Source: Alkalispirochaeta americana (GTDB taxonomy: Bacteria; Spirochaetota; Spirochaetia; DSM-27196; Alkalispirochaetaceae). From it: a stretch of 64,000 bases of DNA. This document shows positions 51,884 to 60,985 of this stretch, piece by piece. Below the pieces are notes generated by a model. The model ran no database searches and had not been told where the DNA came from. It saw nothing but the letters and a program-made list of their open reading frames with translations. The translations under genes and the position numbers were made by a program. Each line of letters begins with the position of its first letter. Within the stretch, counting starts at the first letter, position 1. The stretch lies in contig NZ_FTMS01000010.1 in assembly GCF_900156105.1 (NCBI RefSeq), positions 83,895 to 147,894 on the forward strand, written 5' to 3'.

Positions 51884-54800
51884 TGTGCGTTCCTCCAGAC
51901 CGGGTCATCATCCGGATAATCTTCCCGGCTATCCTCCTGGTGCTCCTCGGGATGAAGATCCGCAGGATACTTCCCGATGAGGGGGCCTCGGGGCTTCCAG
52001 TCCCGCCAGCCGTTCAACAGGGAATAGATCAAGGGTGTAACAAAAAGGGTCATCACCGAGGCCACCGAGAGGCCTCCCACAATGGTCTGGCCGATCGGCT
52101 GAATTGTCTCGGATCCTTCCCCGGGGAAGAACGCCAGAGGAACCATGCCCAGAATGGTGGTGAGACTGGTCATGAGAATGGGCCGCAACCGGTTCTGGCC
52201 CGCTGCGAGGGTCGCTTCCCGCACCGGGAGGCCTCGGGCCCGGAGGGTGTTGGTGTAATCCACCAGGACAATTCCGTTGTTCACCACAATTCCGACGAGA
52301 GCCACCACACCCACAGCAGCAAAGAGCGAGAAGGGCTGCCCCGTAATCCGGTAGATCCAGATCACTCCCACAAAAAGAAGAGGAATAGAGAAAAAGATCA
52401 CCAGAGGATCCAGAAATGATTCGAACTGACTCGCCATGATTCCAAAAACCAGAAGCACCGCTGTAAGAATGATGAACCCGAAGGTCCGGCTGAACTCGTC
52501 GATATCCTGGGCCTCGCCGCCGTAGAAAATCTGCACCTCCCCCGGGGGGATCAAATGCCGGTCCAGCGTCTCCTGAAGAAGAGGCTGAAAATCAGTGGCG
52601 GCGACCCCTGCGGGAAGATCTCCCGTTACAGTCACCACCCGACGGCGATCCTGCCGCTCTATACTGGTAGGAGCCCGTCCCTGGATTATCGTAGCGAGGC
52701 TGGACAGAGGGATCAGCGCTCCTCCGGCTCCTGAAACATAGAGCGAATCGAGACTCTGCCGGTCCTCCCGGTCTGATTCCTGGAGGATAATCACCACGTC
52801 CCGCAGGGTTCCCTCGTCTTTCATGGTGGTGGCCCGGTTTCCCCCGTAGGCCGACCGAATCTCCTGGGCCAGGGCAGGAACGGACACCCCCAGGGCCGCA
52901 GCCCGCTCACGATCAATGCGAAAGGCCAGTTCAGGACCTCCCTGTTCCAGGCTCAGCTCCAGGTCCTCCACCTGGGGCAAATGCTCCAGGATGATCCGGC
53001 GAGCTTCGAGGGCTGTCTCAACGGCCAGGTCTGCGCTCTCGGCGCGGATCTCCACGCTCACTGCCGCCGATGTTCCGGCCCTCCGGCCGGCCTGGGCCGT
53101 GAGATTGACCCCGGGGATATCTGCAACCAGGGGCATCACCAGGCGGGTGATCGACTCGGGTGTATCGATCTGTTCAGCCGGCGGCGGCAGGGTTATCTGA
53201 ATCGACCCCAAATGGGATGCGCTGCTTCCGCCCCATCGCCGGCCGGACCCGGCAGTGATAACAATATTGTTCCATCCCTGGACTCTTCGTTCCAGCTCCT
53301 CTCCAAGGCCGCGAAGAATACCCTCGGTCTCTTCCAGGGGCGTTCCCAGGGGCATCTGAAGGGAAAAGAAGACCGTATCATCGGTGCGGCTGCGAACAAA
53401 GAGGTTGATTCCCACATCGCCAAACTGCCGGAACGAGAAGATCGTCACCAGAGTTACCAGAAGGAGCACCAGAAACCGGTGATCCAGACCGTATCGCAGA
53501 GCCCGCCCGTAACCCCGCTCGAGACGGCAGAAGAAGCCTTCTACCAGGAGATCGGCTGCACGGAGCGGCGCCAGACGAAGCGGCTTCTGCACGCGAGTAT
53601 TCAGAGGAAGCAACGCCCCCGCCAGGGCAGGCACGACCGACACAGCCACCACCAGGGATACCACCAGAGAAATCGCCACGGTGAAGACCAGATCGGTAAA
53701 AAAATAGCCCATAAAACCCAGATCGTTGCGAAAGAGCAAAACCGGCACAAACACTCCCAGAGTTGTCGCTGTGGACGCCACAATGGCGCGATACATCTCC
53801 TGACTGCCCAAAACAGCCGCCACCACAGCCTTGGTCCCCCGCTCTCGATAGTTGTGGATGTTCTCAAGAATGACGATGGAACCGTCCACCACCATTCCCA
53901 GCCCCATGATCAATCCCGTGAGGGTGAGCAAATTCAGGGTCAGGCCAAAAACAGCCATGGCCATGAGGGTTATCAGAACCGAGAGCGGTAACGAGAGTCC
54001 AATGATCAGCGTACCCCTGACATTACGCAGGAAGATAAAGAGCACTGCCATCGCCAGAAGAGCACCCTGAAAGGCCGAGGCATAGACCTGGTTCAGGGTG
54101 GCCCTGATCAGGGCGGTGTTATCCGAGAGTACCTCCAGGGACATTCCCGGGGGGAGATCCCCCTCCAGGGACGCCACTCGTTCCCGAACGGAATCGGAGA
54201 CCCTCACGGCGTTGCTGTCGCTGCTGTTTTGAACGCGCAGGAAAACCCCGGGTTCGCCGTTCACAAAAACCCGGGTTGTCTCGTCGCTGGAAGCCAGGCG
54301 AACCTCGGCAACATCCTCCACCCGCACCAACCGGGCCCGCCCCACCTCGCCGCCGCCCAGGGTTGTAACCACCACGCGGCGAACTTCCTCCAGGGAGGAG
54401 AGTTCCTCGGCGGTGCGGAGCTGAAACTCCCGGGCGTTATCGACCAGGGTGCCCCCGCTCACCAGGACGTTTTGCTGATCCAGCGCGGAGGCCACCGCCC
54501 GGGGTGTAAGACCGTAGGCGGCCAGGCGGTTTTTCATCAGTTCAACCCGAACCTCCAGCGATCCTCCGCCCGACACATCGGCGGCGGCAACGCCCGGAAC
54601 GCTTTCGACGGCGGGCTTTACCCGATCCTCGGCAGCGCGACGCAGTTCTTCCAGGGAAAAATCGCCCCTCAAAACCAGCTGCATAACCGGAATATTTGCC
54701 AGATTGAACCGTCTCGCCACAGGCGACCCCGCATCGTCGGGAAGGCGGTTTCCCGCGGTGGAGAGGATCGATGTTACCTCGTTCATCGCCTCGTCCAGAT

Positions 54801-55098
54801 CCTGATCGTACCCGAAAAAGAGGGTAATCCGGCTGGACCCGGTGCTGGAGGTGGAGTTGATCGAGTCCAGCCCCGTCACAGCGGCCAGAGCCGTCTCCAG
54901 GGGAACCGTGACGTTCTGCTCTACATCTTCCGGCCCGGCACCGGGAAAGGAAGTGGAGACCGAGATGACCGGCGGCGATACGTCGGGATAGAGGTTTACC
55001 GCCAGACGAGGCACCATCGTTGCGGCAATTCCCACCAGAAGAGCCGCCAGAACGATCACCGTAACGGGATGCTCCACCGATCGCTCGGGAAGGGTCAT
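51880..55098 (-). CDS. RND efflux pump, inner-membrane component
   Basis: A 1072-residue AcrB/HAE-type transporter with twelve helices and two large periplasmic domains. Characteristic blocks are PDVSPPVISVSTSFPGAGPEDVEQNV, GLIMGLGMVVDGSIVILENIHN in helix 4, and GIVVNNGIVLVDYTN in helix 10. In helix 4 only one Asp of the usual DD pair of AcrB is present (VVDG), as in several non-proteobacterial RND groups. The export substrate is unknown. It is coupled by ATGA to the adaptor gene upstream and to the P-II-like gene downstream. Confidence 0.96.
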   Translation of the reverse strand: MTLPERSVEHPVTVIVLAALLVGIAATMVPRLAVNLYPDVSPPVISVSTSFPGAGPEDVEQNVTVPLETALAAVTGLDSINSTSSTGSSRITLFFGYDQDLDEAMNEVTSILSTAGNRLPDDAGSPVARRFNLANIPVMQLVLRGDFSLEELRRAAEDRVKPAVESVPGVAAADVSGGGSLEVRVELMKNRLAAYGLTPRAVASALDQQNVLVSGGTLVDNAREFQLRTAEELSSLEEVRRVVVTTLGGGEVGRARLVRVEDVAEVRLASSDETTRVFVNGEPGVFLRVQNSSDSNAVRVSDSVRERVASLEGDLPPGMSLEVLSDNTALIRATLNQVYASAFQGALLAMAVLFIFLRNVRGTLIIGLSLPLSVLITLMAMAVFGLTLNLLTLTGLIMGLGMVVDGSIVILENIHNYRERGTKAVVAAVLGSQEMYRAIVASTATTLGVFVPVLLFRNDLGFMGYFFTDLVFTVAISLVVSLVVAVSVVPALAGALLPLNTRVQKPLRLAPLRAADLLVEGFFCRLERGYGRALRYGLDHRFLVLLLVTLVTIFSFRQFGDVGINLFVRSRTDDTVFFSLQMPLGTPLEETEGILRGLGEELERRVQGWNNIVITAGSGRRWGGSSASHLGSIQITLPPPAEQIDTPESITRLVMPLVADIPGVNLTAQAGRRAGTSAAVSVEIRAESADLAVETALEARRIILEHLPQVEDLELSLEQGGPELAFRIDRERAAALGVSVPALAQEIRSAYGGNRATTMKDEGTLRDVVIILQESDREDRQSLDSLYVSGAGGALIPLSSLATIIQGRAPTSIERQDRRRVVTVTGDLPAGVAATDFQPLLQETLDRHLIPPGEVQIFYGGEAQDIDEFSRTFGFIILTAVLLVFGIMASQFESFLDPLVIFFSIPLLFVGVIWIYRITGQPFSLFAAVGVVALVGIVVNNGIVLVDYTNTLRARGLPVREATLAAGQNRLRPILMTSLTTILGMVPLAFFPGEGSETIQPIGQTIVGGLSVASVMTLFVTPLIYSLLNGWRDWKPRGPLIGKYPADLHPEEHQEDSREDYPDDDPVWRNAQ

Positions 55099-56099
55099 GG
55101 TCGTTCCTCCCCGGCCGTCTCTGCACGGCGGACCGGCATCCCCTCGGTCAAAAAGGATTGACCGCGCACCACCAGCAGATCCCCCTCCTGGAGCCCCTCA
55201 AGAACTTCCAGGGAAGACCGCCCCTCCAGACCGGTTGTGACGGGGCGCCTCCGGGCGATATTGCCGTCATCCACAACATAGACATATCGCTCCTGCCACG
55301 TCTCAAGCAGGGCCGAAGGGGGAACCGTGAGAACACCGGTGCGCTCCTGCAGAACCAGTTCCAGCGAGGGGAACATGCCAGCCCGGATACGCCGGTCCGG
55401 CCGATCAAGGACCAGCGTGACCTCCAGAGTACGCCTCACAGGGTCCATCACCGGTGCCAGACGAACCACCCGGGCCGGAAAAAGCTCTCCCGGAAAGGCC
55501 TCGAACCGCACATCGGCCCGAAGGCCCGGCCTCAAAAACCCCAGAAATCGCTCCGGAACCCAGGTGCGAATCTCCAGACGCGAAAGATCCTGAAGCGTCA
55601 CCACCGAAGTCTGGGTAGTGATGGTATCACCCTGGCTCGCCCCGACAGCCACCACTGTCCCGCTCACGGGAGAGATCAGAGGACTCTCGGAGAAAGCATC
55701 GCCAGGCCGGGAGGGATCCACCAGGACAACCCGATCACCGGCGGTGATAACGGTACCCACGGGAGGCACGGGGGTCGAGATCCTCCCTCCCACGTTGGAC
55801 ACCAGACCCACAGGATCCCGGGCAACCACATCGCCGGTAATCCTCACGGTGGAACGCACGGTCCCCCTGGAAACAGGCGAAACCGTTACCGCCCGGGCCT
55901 CGGGCTGATCCCCTCCCGGAGACCTCCCAGGGCCGCCCGGCGCTCTTCCCCCGGCCCTCTCTGCTGTAGCATCAGGAAGGTCACTGGCGGGCTTCACCAC
56001 GGGCCAGACCAGCGCACCCGCCACCACAAGGACCACCACAACAAGAAGGGCCGTGACCAACCGGTCGCCAGGTGGTGTCTGTTTCATCTGCTGATTCAT
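55095..56099 (-). CDS. RND efflux periplasmic adaptor
   Basis: A 334-residue membrane-fusion protein. The N-terminal signal-anchor is LVTALLVVVVLVVAGALVW, followed by a Pro/Gly-rich linker and the MFP core: lipoyl-like RISTPVPPVGTVITAGDRVVLVDPS, TPVSGTVVAVGASQGDTI-like SPVSGTVVAVG, and beta-barrel and membrane-proximal domains. It bridges the RND pump and TolC. No lipobox Cys is present. Start and stop overlap the TolC and RND genes by ATGA each. Confidence 0.94.
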   Translation of the reverse strand: MNQQMKQTPPGDRLVTALLVVVVLVVAGALVWPVVKPASDLPDATAERAGGRAPGGPGRSPGGDQPEARAVTVSPVSRGTVRSTVRITGDVVARDPVGLVSNVGGRISTPVPPVGTVITAGDRVVLVDPSRPGDAFSESPLISPVSGTVVAVGASQGDTITTQTSVVTLQDLSRLEIRTWVPERFLGFLRPGLRADVRFEAFPGELFPARVVRLAPVMDPVRRTLEVTLVLDRPDRRIRAGMFPSLELVLQERTGVLTVPPSALLETWQERYVYVVDDGNIARRRPVTTGLEGRSSLEVLEGLQEGDLLVVRGQSFLTEGMPVRRAETAGEERP

Positions 56100-57505
56100 C
56101 TCGTGATCTCCTGCAAAAGCGCTTCGGGATTCACTTCGCCCACAGCCTGGGCCAGATCCGTCGCAGCCAGACCGTGCTGATACCTGCCCGAGGCAACGCT
56201 GATTCTGGCATCGAGGAGATCCCTTCGGGCCCGATCGAGTTCCATTCGCTCCACGGTCCCCCGAAGGAACCCTTCCTCGGTAAGGGCGTAAAACTGCTCG
56301 GCGATGTCCACCTGGAGCAGGGCGATTTCAATCTGTTCCACCGCGTTGTTCACTTGCGTTACCAACTCCTGAACTCTCACCTGGTACTGCCGATATCGAT
56401 CATCCCGATCTATCCGGTCCTGGCTTAGCTGAAGGTCAGCCCGAGCAACCCGCTCCGCCCGAGACGATCCCGCAAGCCACCCATCCAGAGGAAGGGAGAG
56501 CGAGAACCCTACCCGGAGAGAATCGGTCTGGGGCGAATCGAGGGTCGAGTTCCAGCTGGTGGAGAGATTCAGCGAGGGAGCTCGGGAAGAGAGCCCTTCC
56601 TCCCGACGGGAAAGCTCGGCCGCACGCAATCGCAGATCCTGCATGGCTGCATCGTAGCGGGAGGCAGGGTACCTCTCGAGAACCAGCGGCAACACCACCC
56701 GATCCAGGGACAGCTCCAGCGAATCCACAAGAACGAGATTTCCCGCATCATCGGGATCGTACCCTTCCAGTCCCAGCAGGACGAGGAGTCGCACCTGGGC
56801 CAGCTGAAAATCCGTCTGGCCCTGGCGATAGTTCAGGCGGGCCCGCTCCACAGCCAGTTCGGCCTGGAGCAGGTCCCGTTGACTTACCAGACCGTTCTCG
56901 TAGCGCGTGCGGGTCTGTCGGGCCTGTTGCTCCGCCAGCTGAATATCTTCAGCCAACAGCTGAAGTCGGTCCTGCAAATGAATCAACCCGTAGTAGCGCC
57001 GCCGCACCTGGGCAACCAGATCAATATACGTAATATCCCGATCGAGAAAGGCCCGCTCCTGCGCCACTTCGCGGAGAGCAATCTGCGGAGCAATATCCGG
57101 AGAAAGCTGCAGCGAGACCCCCAGCGAGGAGGTCGGGCTCCATCGAGGGTCTCGTCGTGCTTCGGAATCGAAAAAAAGATCCCGGGTATAACTGGTTCCG
57201 CCCTGAAGTGTTGCCGAGGGAAGGAAGAGTCCCCAGCTCTGCCGGTGGGATCTGGCGGCATCGGCGGCGGCCAGATCGGCCTTGCGCAGAGCTGCGTCGT
57301 TCTCCCGGGCCAGATCAATCGCCTCCCGGAGCGACAGGGGCCGTCCCTGCCCGGCCCCCCCCTCGTCGGAGCTCACCACCCCGGGGTACACCAACCCGGG
57401 GTAAAAGAGCAAAACAAGAGGAAGGAAGCAGAGCAGCCGCCGAAATATCGGCCTCTGCCAGGATGCTCCGGGAGGGCCGCATCTTCGGTGAAGGATGAAC
57501 GCCAT
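56096..57505 (-). CDS. TolC-family outer-membrane efflux protein
   Basis: A 469-residue exported protein: signal peptide (RRLLCFLPLVLLFYPGLVYPG), then two OEP repeats of long amphipathic helices and short beta strands (LSLREAIDLARENDAALRKADL; later DLQLSQDRIDRDDRYRQYQV) that form the trimeric tunnel. It is the outer-membrane exit of the pump. First gene of the operon; no strong Shine-Dalgarno lies before the ATG at 57505. The two-component pair on the other strand starts 112 bases away and may control this operon. Confidence 0.94.
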   Translation of the reverse strand: MAFILHRRCGPPGASWQRPIFRRLLCFLPLVLLFYPGLVYPGVVSSDEGGAGQGRPLSLREAIDLARENDAALRKADLAAADAARSHRQSWGLFLPSATLQGGTSYTRDLFFDSEARRDPRWSPTSSLGVSLQLSPDIAPQIALREVAQERAFLDRDITYIDLVAQVRRRYYGLIHLQDRLQLLAEDIQLAEQQARQTRTRYENGLVSQRDLLQAELAVERARLNYRQGQTDFQLAQVRLLVLLGLEGYDPDDAGNLVLVDSLELSLDRVVLPLVLERYPASRYDAAMQDLRLRAAELSRREEGLSSRAPSLNLSTSWNSTLDSPQTDSLRVGFSLSLPLDGWLAGSSRAERVARADLQLSQDRIDRDDRYRQYQVRVQELVTQVNNAVEQIEIALLQVDIAEQFYALTEEGFLRGTVERMELDRARRDLLDARISVASGRYQHGLAATDLAQAVGEVNPEALLQEITR

Positions 57506-57617
57506 AACCCGGTCAAGATATCCACAGCACGAGAAAAGAGAAAGTGTCTCCAGTCATACCCGGTTGTGACCCGGGGCATATACAAAACAGGATTAATCCG
57601 ATGTATTCTTTCATTCC

Positions 57618-58988
57618 ATGGCACAGCAACACGAGACAGAGCCACAACAGAGGCAGTCCGGAACGAGGCGCCAGGGAGGAGCGCGCCGCGAACCCCTGGG
57701 CCAGCGAACCCGGGACTACTCGCGGCTGGTGCTCCTGACCTTTTTCCTTACCTCCGGAATTTTTGCCTTTCTGCGTCGGCTTCTTCCTCTCTGGCGCCGG
57801 CCCCCCTTTCAGGCAGAACCGTTCCCGCCCGGAGCAATCGTCGCCGGGGCAGGGGCGATTCTTTTCTGGTATATCCTGGAGCTCAGGCAGTTTTGGGGTC
57901 CCGGGTACGATTCTGATCTCCAGGGAGATTCCCGGGCCTGCGCCCGCTTTGCTGCCCGGGTGGTTCCCTTTTTCCTGGTCCTGGCAGTCTATCCCGTTGC
58001 TGCCAGCGGAATTCTCCCCACAGCGGTAACGGTGACGATCTTTTTTGCGGTGATCGCCTTTCCCCTGCCCTTGAGTGTCGCCCTCTCTCTGATGGCTCTG
58101 ACGGGTCATTTCTTCTGGGATAGCCTGGCCGGAACGGGACGCGGCGGGCTCCAGGACATCATTTTCACGATCTACCGCGTCACCAACGCGATGCTCATCT
58201 TTTTCATCGCCTTTTTCTGGAAACAGGACCGCCTGCGATGGCAGGAAAACCTGCTGCTCACGGAGAAGCTTCGCGAGGCCCAGGCACGTCTGTGCCGCTA
58301 CGCCGAAAAAATCGCCGATGTGGTGGTTCTGGAAGAACGAACCCGCCTCGCCCGGGATATTCACGATAGTGTCGGCCACACCCTTACGGCAGCAACGGTG
58401 CAACTCAACAAGGCGACAGCCTTCATTGATCGCGACCGGACCACCGCTCGGAACGCCATCGACGCGTCCCGGGAAACACTCCGGGAGGGAATGCGCGATA
58501 TCAGAGCGGTCCTGAATACCCTGAACCAGGAAGGAGAAGCGCTGGATCTCTTTCAGGAGATCCGAATCCTGGTGCAGCGAATCCAGCGAGCCGATGTGAC
58601 GGTGGACCTCTGCCTGGAGGGAGACCCCCGGGGCTATAACAAGGCAGTCCTCATGGCGATATACCGCATGGTCCAGGAAGGGCTCACCAACGCTGTGCGC
58701 CATGGCACCCCCTCACACCTGGGCCTGACGGTAACCCTGGGAGCGGAGATCGCCCAGGTAACCCTGGATGACGATGGGGGAGGCTTCTCACCGGAGCCGA
58801 TTCTGGAAAAGAACCGGCGGGGAGGACTGAAATACCTTCAGGAACGGATCGAACTGGTCCAGGGAGAATTCTCCATCGCCTCCTCTCCCGGCAAGGGTTC
58901 CACCCTTCACGCGCGCCTGCCCAGGGAGCCGGTGCAACATCTCGGGGAGCCCCCCTTTGGAGAAGCCCCCTTCAGGAGAGACCCATGA
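57618..58988 (+). CDS. Sensor histidine kinase, NarX/DesK type (HisKA_3)
   Basis: A 456-residue inner-membrane kinase: five or six helices (residues 35-200) with little outside sequence, a coiled linker, then the HisKA_3 dimerisation motif RTRLARDIHDSVGHTLTAA (phospho-His about residue 249) and an HATPase_c domain with NAVRHGTPSH and DDDGGGF. It pairs with the LuxR-type regulator that overlaps its stop (ATGA). Divergent from the efflux operon, so drug or envelope stress is a plausible signal, but this is inference. The ATG at 57618 follows TATTCT by 8 bases and has no Shine-Dalgarno. Confidence 0.93.
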   Translation: MAQQHETEPQQRQSGTRRQGGARREPLGQRTRDYSRLVLLTFFLTSGIFAFLRRLLPLWRRPPFQAEPFPPGAIVAGAGAILFWYILELRQFWGPGYDSDLQGDSRACARFAARVVPFFLVLAVYPVAASGILPTAVTVTIFFAVIAFPLPLSVALSLMALTGHFFWDSLAGTGRGGLQDIIFTIYRVTNAMLIFFIAFFWKQDRLRWQENLLLTEKLREAQARLCRYAEKIADVVVLEERTRLARDIHDSVGHTLTAATVQLNKATAFIDRDRTTARNAIDASRETLREGMRDIRAVLNTLNQEGEALDLFQEIRILVQRIQRADVTVDLCLEGDPRGYNKAVLMAIYRMVQEGLTNAVRHGTPSHLGLTVTLGAEIAQVTLDDDGGGFSPEPILEKNRRGGLKYLQERIELVQGEFSIASSPGKGSTLHARLPREPVQHLGEPPFGEAPFRRDP

Positions 58989-59683
58989 GTGACAGCTCCG
59001 GCACAGCCCCCATCACGGTGGCTATCGCCGACGATCAGCACCTGGTCCGGGACGGAATAGCCTCGGTTCTGGCCCTCTACGAAGACCTGGAGGTGGTGGG
59101 AACCGCAGCCAGGGGAAGCGAGGCGATCGCCCTGGCCCGAGAGAGACATCCCCAGGTCTTCCTCATGGATATCCGTATGCCCGGCATGGACGGGCTCACC
59201 GCAGCCGAGACGATTCTCTCGGAGAACCTCGCTGGACAGGTGATAATCCTCACCACCTTCGATGACGAGGAATACGTGATCAGGGCGATACGCCTGGGAG
59301 CATCGGGGTATCTTTTGAAGGATCTGCCTCCGGAGGAGCTCTATCAGGCGATTCTGGCGGTTCGACGAGGGGTTTTCTGGTCGTCCCGGGAGGTAATGGG
59401 AAAAGTAGGGCTCATCCTCTCGCCTCCCCAAAGCAGCCCCGCTGCTCCACCCCCGGAGCTGGAGCGTCTGAGCCTCCGGGAACGGCAGGTTCTCCGTCTG
59501 ATCGGACGGGGTGCAACGAACGGAGAGATAGCCCGGGAACTATCCCTGACCGAAGGGACGGTGAAGAACTACGTCTCGGCCCTTCTGGATACCCTGGGAT
59601 TCCGGGACCGGGTCCAGGCAGCGCTCTTTGCTGCGCGCCATCTGGAAGATGATCCCGACAGAACCATCACCAGACGATCGTAG
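58985..59683 (+). CDS. NarL/LuxR-family response regulator
   Basis: A 232-residue DNA-binding regulator. The receiver has the acidic pair ADDQ, the phospho-Asp in VFLMDIRMPGMDG (about residue 60), Thr in LTTFDDEE and Lys in YLLKDLP. The C-terminal LuxR helix-turn-helix is SLRERQVLRLIGRGATNGEIARELSL (about 160-225). It is the output of the kinase it overlaps by ATGA. Likely targets include the divergent efflux operon; untested. Its 3' end overlaps the convergent transglutaminase-like gene by 17 bases. Confidence 0.95.
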   Translation: MSDSSGTAPITVAIADDQHLVRDGIASVLALYEDLEVVGTAARGSEAIALARERHPQVFLMDIRMPGMDGLTAAETILSENLAGQVIILTTFDDEEYVIRAIRLGASGYLLKDLPPEELYQAILAVRRGVFWSSREVMGKVGLILSPPQSSPAAPPPELERLSLRERQVLRLIGRGATNGEIARELSLTEGTVKNYVSALLDTLGFRDRVQAALFAARHLEDDPDRTITRRS

Positions 59684-60965
59684 GATCGAGTTTGACCCCG
59701 ATCCATCCCCCGATGTCGGACTGCTCCTGGGCGATCTTGCCCAGCGGCACCTCAGCGGTGAGTTCCGCCACCAGCCACTCTCTTCCTTCAAAGGGAAACC
59801 GGGCGCCATCGCCCGGTATATCGACTCCCACCAGGGCATGGGCGTACTCACGACTCACCATGAGGATCGCCTCGAATCCCAGATGCTGCAGAAGAATCGC
59901 GTAGGTGAGGCCCAGAGAATCACAGTCACCGGCAAAGGCAACAAGAGCCCCCGCAGGATTCTTCAGATCGCTCAAGGATCCGGTCCGGCGATACTCCGCC
60001 CCCTGGAGCCAGGAAAGAATGTGGCCGGGCATTTCATGGCGCGCTATCCCCTGGAGGGTGAGGTCCCGGAAGAGCTCCTCCGCTACAGGCTCGAGCCGCT
60101 GAAAATTATCTCGATAGATCATGCGGAAATACCGCTGCCACGCCCGAACCCACGGGGGAGGAGGGCCAGCTCCGGGACGGGGCGAGGCATCCCCCGGCGG
60201 AGCGTAGACCGAGAGAACCATCGCTTCCCGCTCGATAACCACCTGGGCAGCTTCCCGGAGCCCTTCGGACCGAACATCCCGGGGGAGAGGCCAGGCTCTT
60301 CCCGAGGGCAACACCAGATCGGCCGGCTCCCGGGTATCCCGGGGGGAGGCCTCCCCGGCATCCCCGGCATCTCCCAACTCCGCCGTGAGAAAGGCACTTA
60401 CCGGTCCCGGCTCCAGACGGGACCCCAGGGAAAGGGACAAGCTGTCCAGCGCCGAGAGCAGCGGCGCCTGGAAGGCGTCGTAGTAATCCTCCACGGCGTA
60501 GGCCATGACCGCAAAAGATCGCTCGTCGCCCTTGATAAACGTCATATATCCCCGCACCGGGATACCTTCCCCGTCCTGGCGGGAGGCCGCAAAAAAGCGG
60601 TAATCAGCAAACACAGCATGATCACGGCCAAACCGGAAGGATGACTTCTCTCCCGACGCGCCAAAACGCTCCCGGATAAAGCTGTCGATCTCCAGGGCCG
60701 TGACAAACTGCTCGCCAGGGAAAGCAATAATCTGCAGAACTGCCAGACGATCAGGATCGGTGAAACTGACAAACCCGCTGTGCTCAGCATCAAGAACCTC
60801 CCACCCCACGGGAATATCCACAACATAGGAAAAATCGGGGTTCTTGAAGACCGTTCCCGCTACAAGGGCTTTCTCCACCAGAAAGACATTGGCCAGGAGG
60901 AGAAGAGGGAGGACGAAAAAAACCGGGGACACCCTCTGCAGGAAGGCGCGGGACGTTGTTCTCAA
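59667..60965 (-). CDS. Exported protein with transglutaminase-like domain
   Basis: A 432-residue exported protein: signal peptide (FFVLPLLLLANVFLVEKALVAG), a beta-rich N-terminal domain (residues 38-180) resembling lipoprotein-attachment domains of the PsbP/DUF1795 look (FSYVVDIPVGWEVL), a Gly/Asp/Pro linker, and a C-terminal transglutaminase/cysteine-protease-like domain with Cys in AFAGDCDSLGLTYAIL (about 355) and His in EYAHALVGVDI. The third catalytic residue is not obvious. Function unknown. The TTG start at 60965 is fixed by GGAGGT 7 bases upstream. It is divergent from aroA, only 20 bases apart. Confidence 0.78.
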   Translation of the reverse strand: MRTTSRAFLQRVSPVFFVLPLLLLANVFLVEKALVAGTVFKNPDFSYVVDIPVGWEVLDAEHSGFVSFTDPDRLAVLQIIAFPGEQFVTALEIDSFIRERFGASGEKSSFRFGRDHAVFADYRFFAASRQDGEGIPVRGYMTFIKGDERSFAVMAYAVEDYYDAFQAPLLSALDSLSLSLGSRLEPGPVSAFLTAELGDAGDAGEASPRDTREPADLVLPSGRAWPLPRDVRSEGLREAAQVVIEREAMVLSVYAPPGDASPRPGAGPPPPWVRAWQRYFRMIYRDNFQRLEPVAEELFRDLTLQGIARHEMPGHILSWLQGAEYRRTGSLSDLKNPAGALVAFAGDCDSLGLTYAILLQHLGFEAILMVSREYAHALVGVDIPGDGARFPFEGREWLVAELTAEVPLGKIAQEQSDIGGWIGVKLDPTIVW

Positions 60966-60985
60966 AACTGGTACCTCCTGTTACT

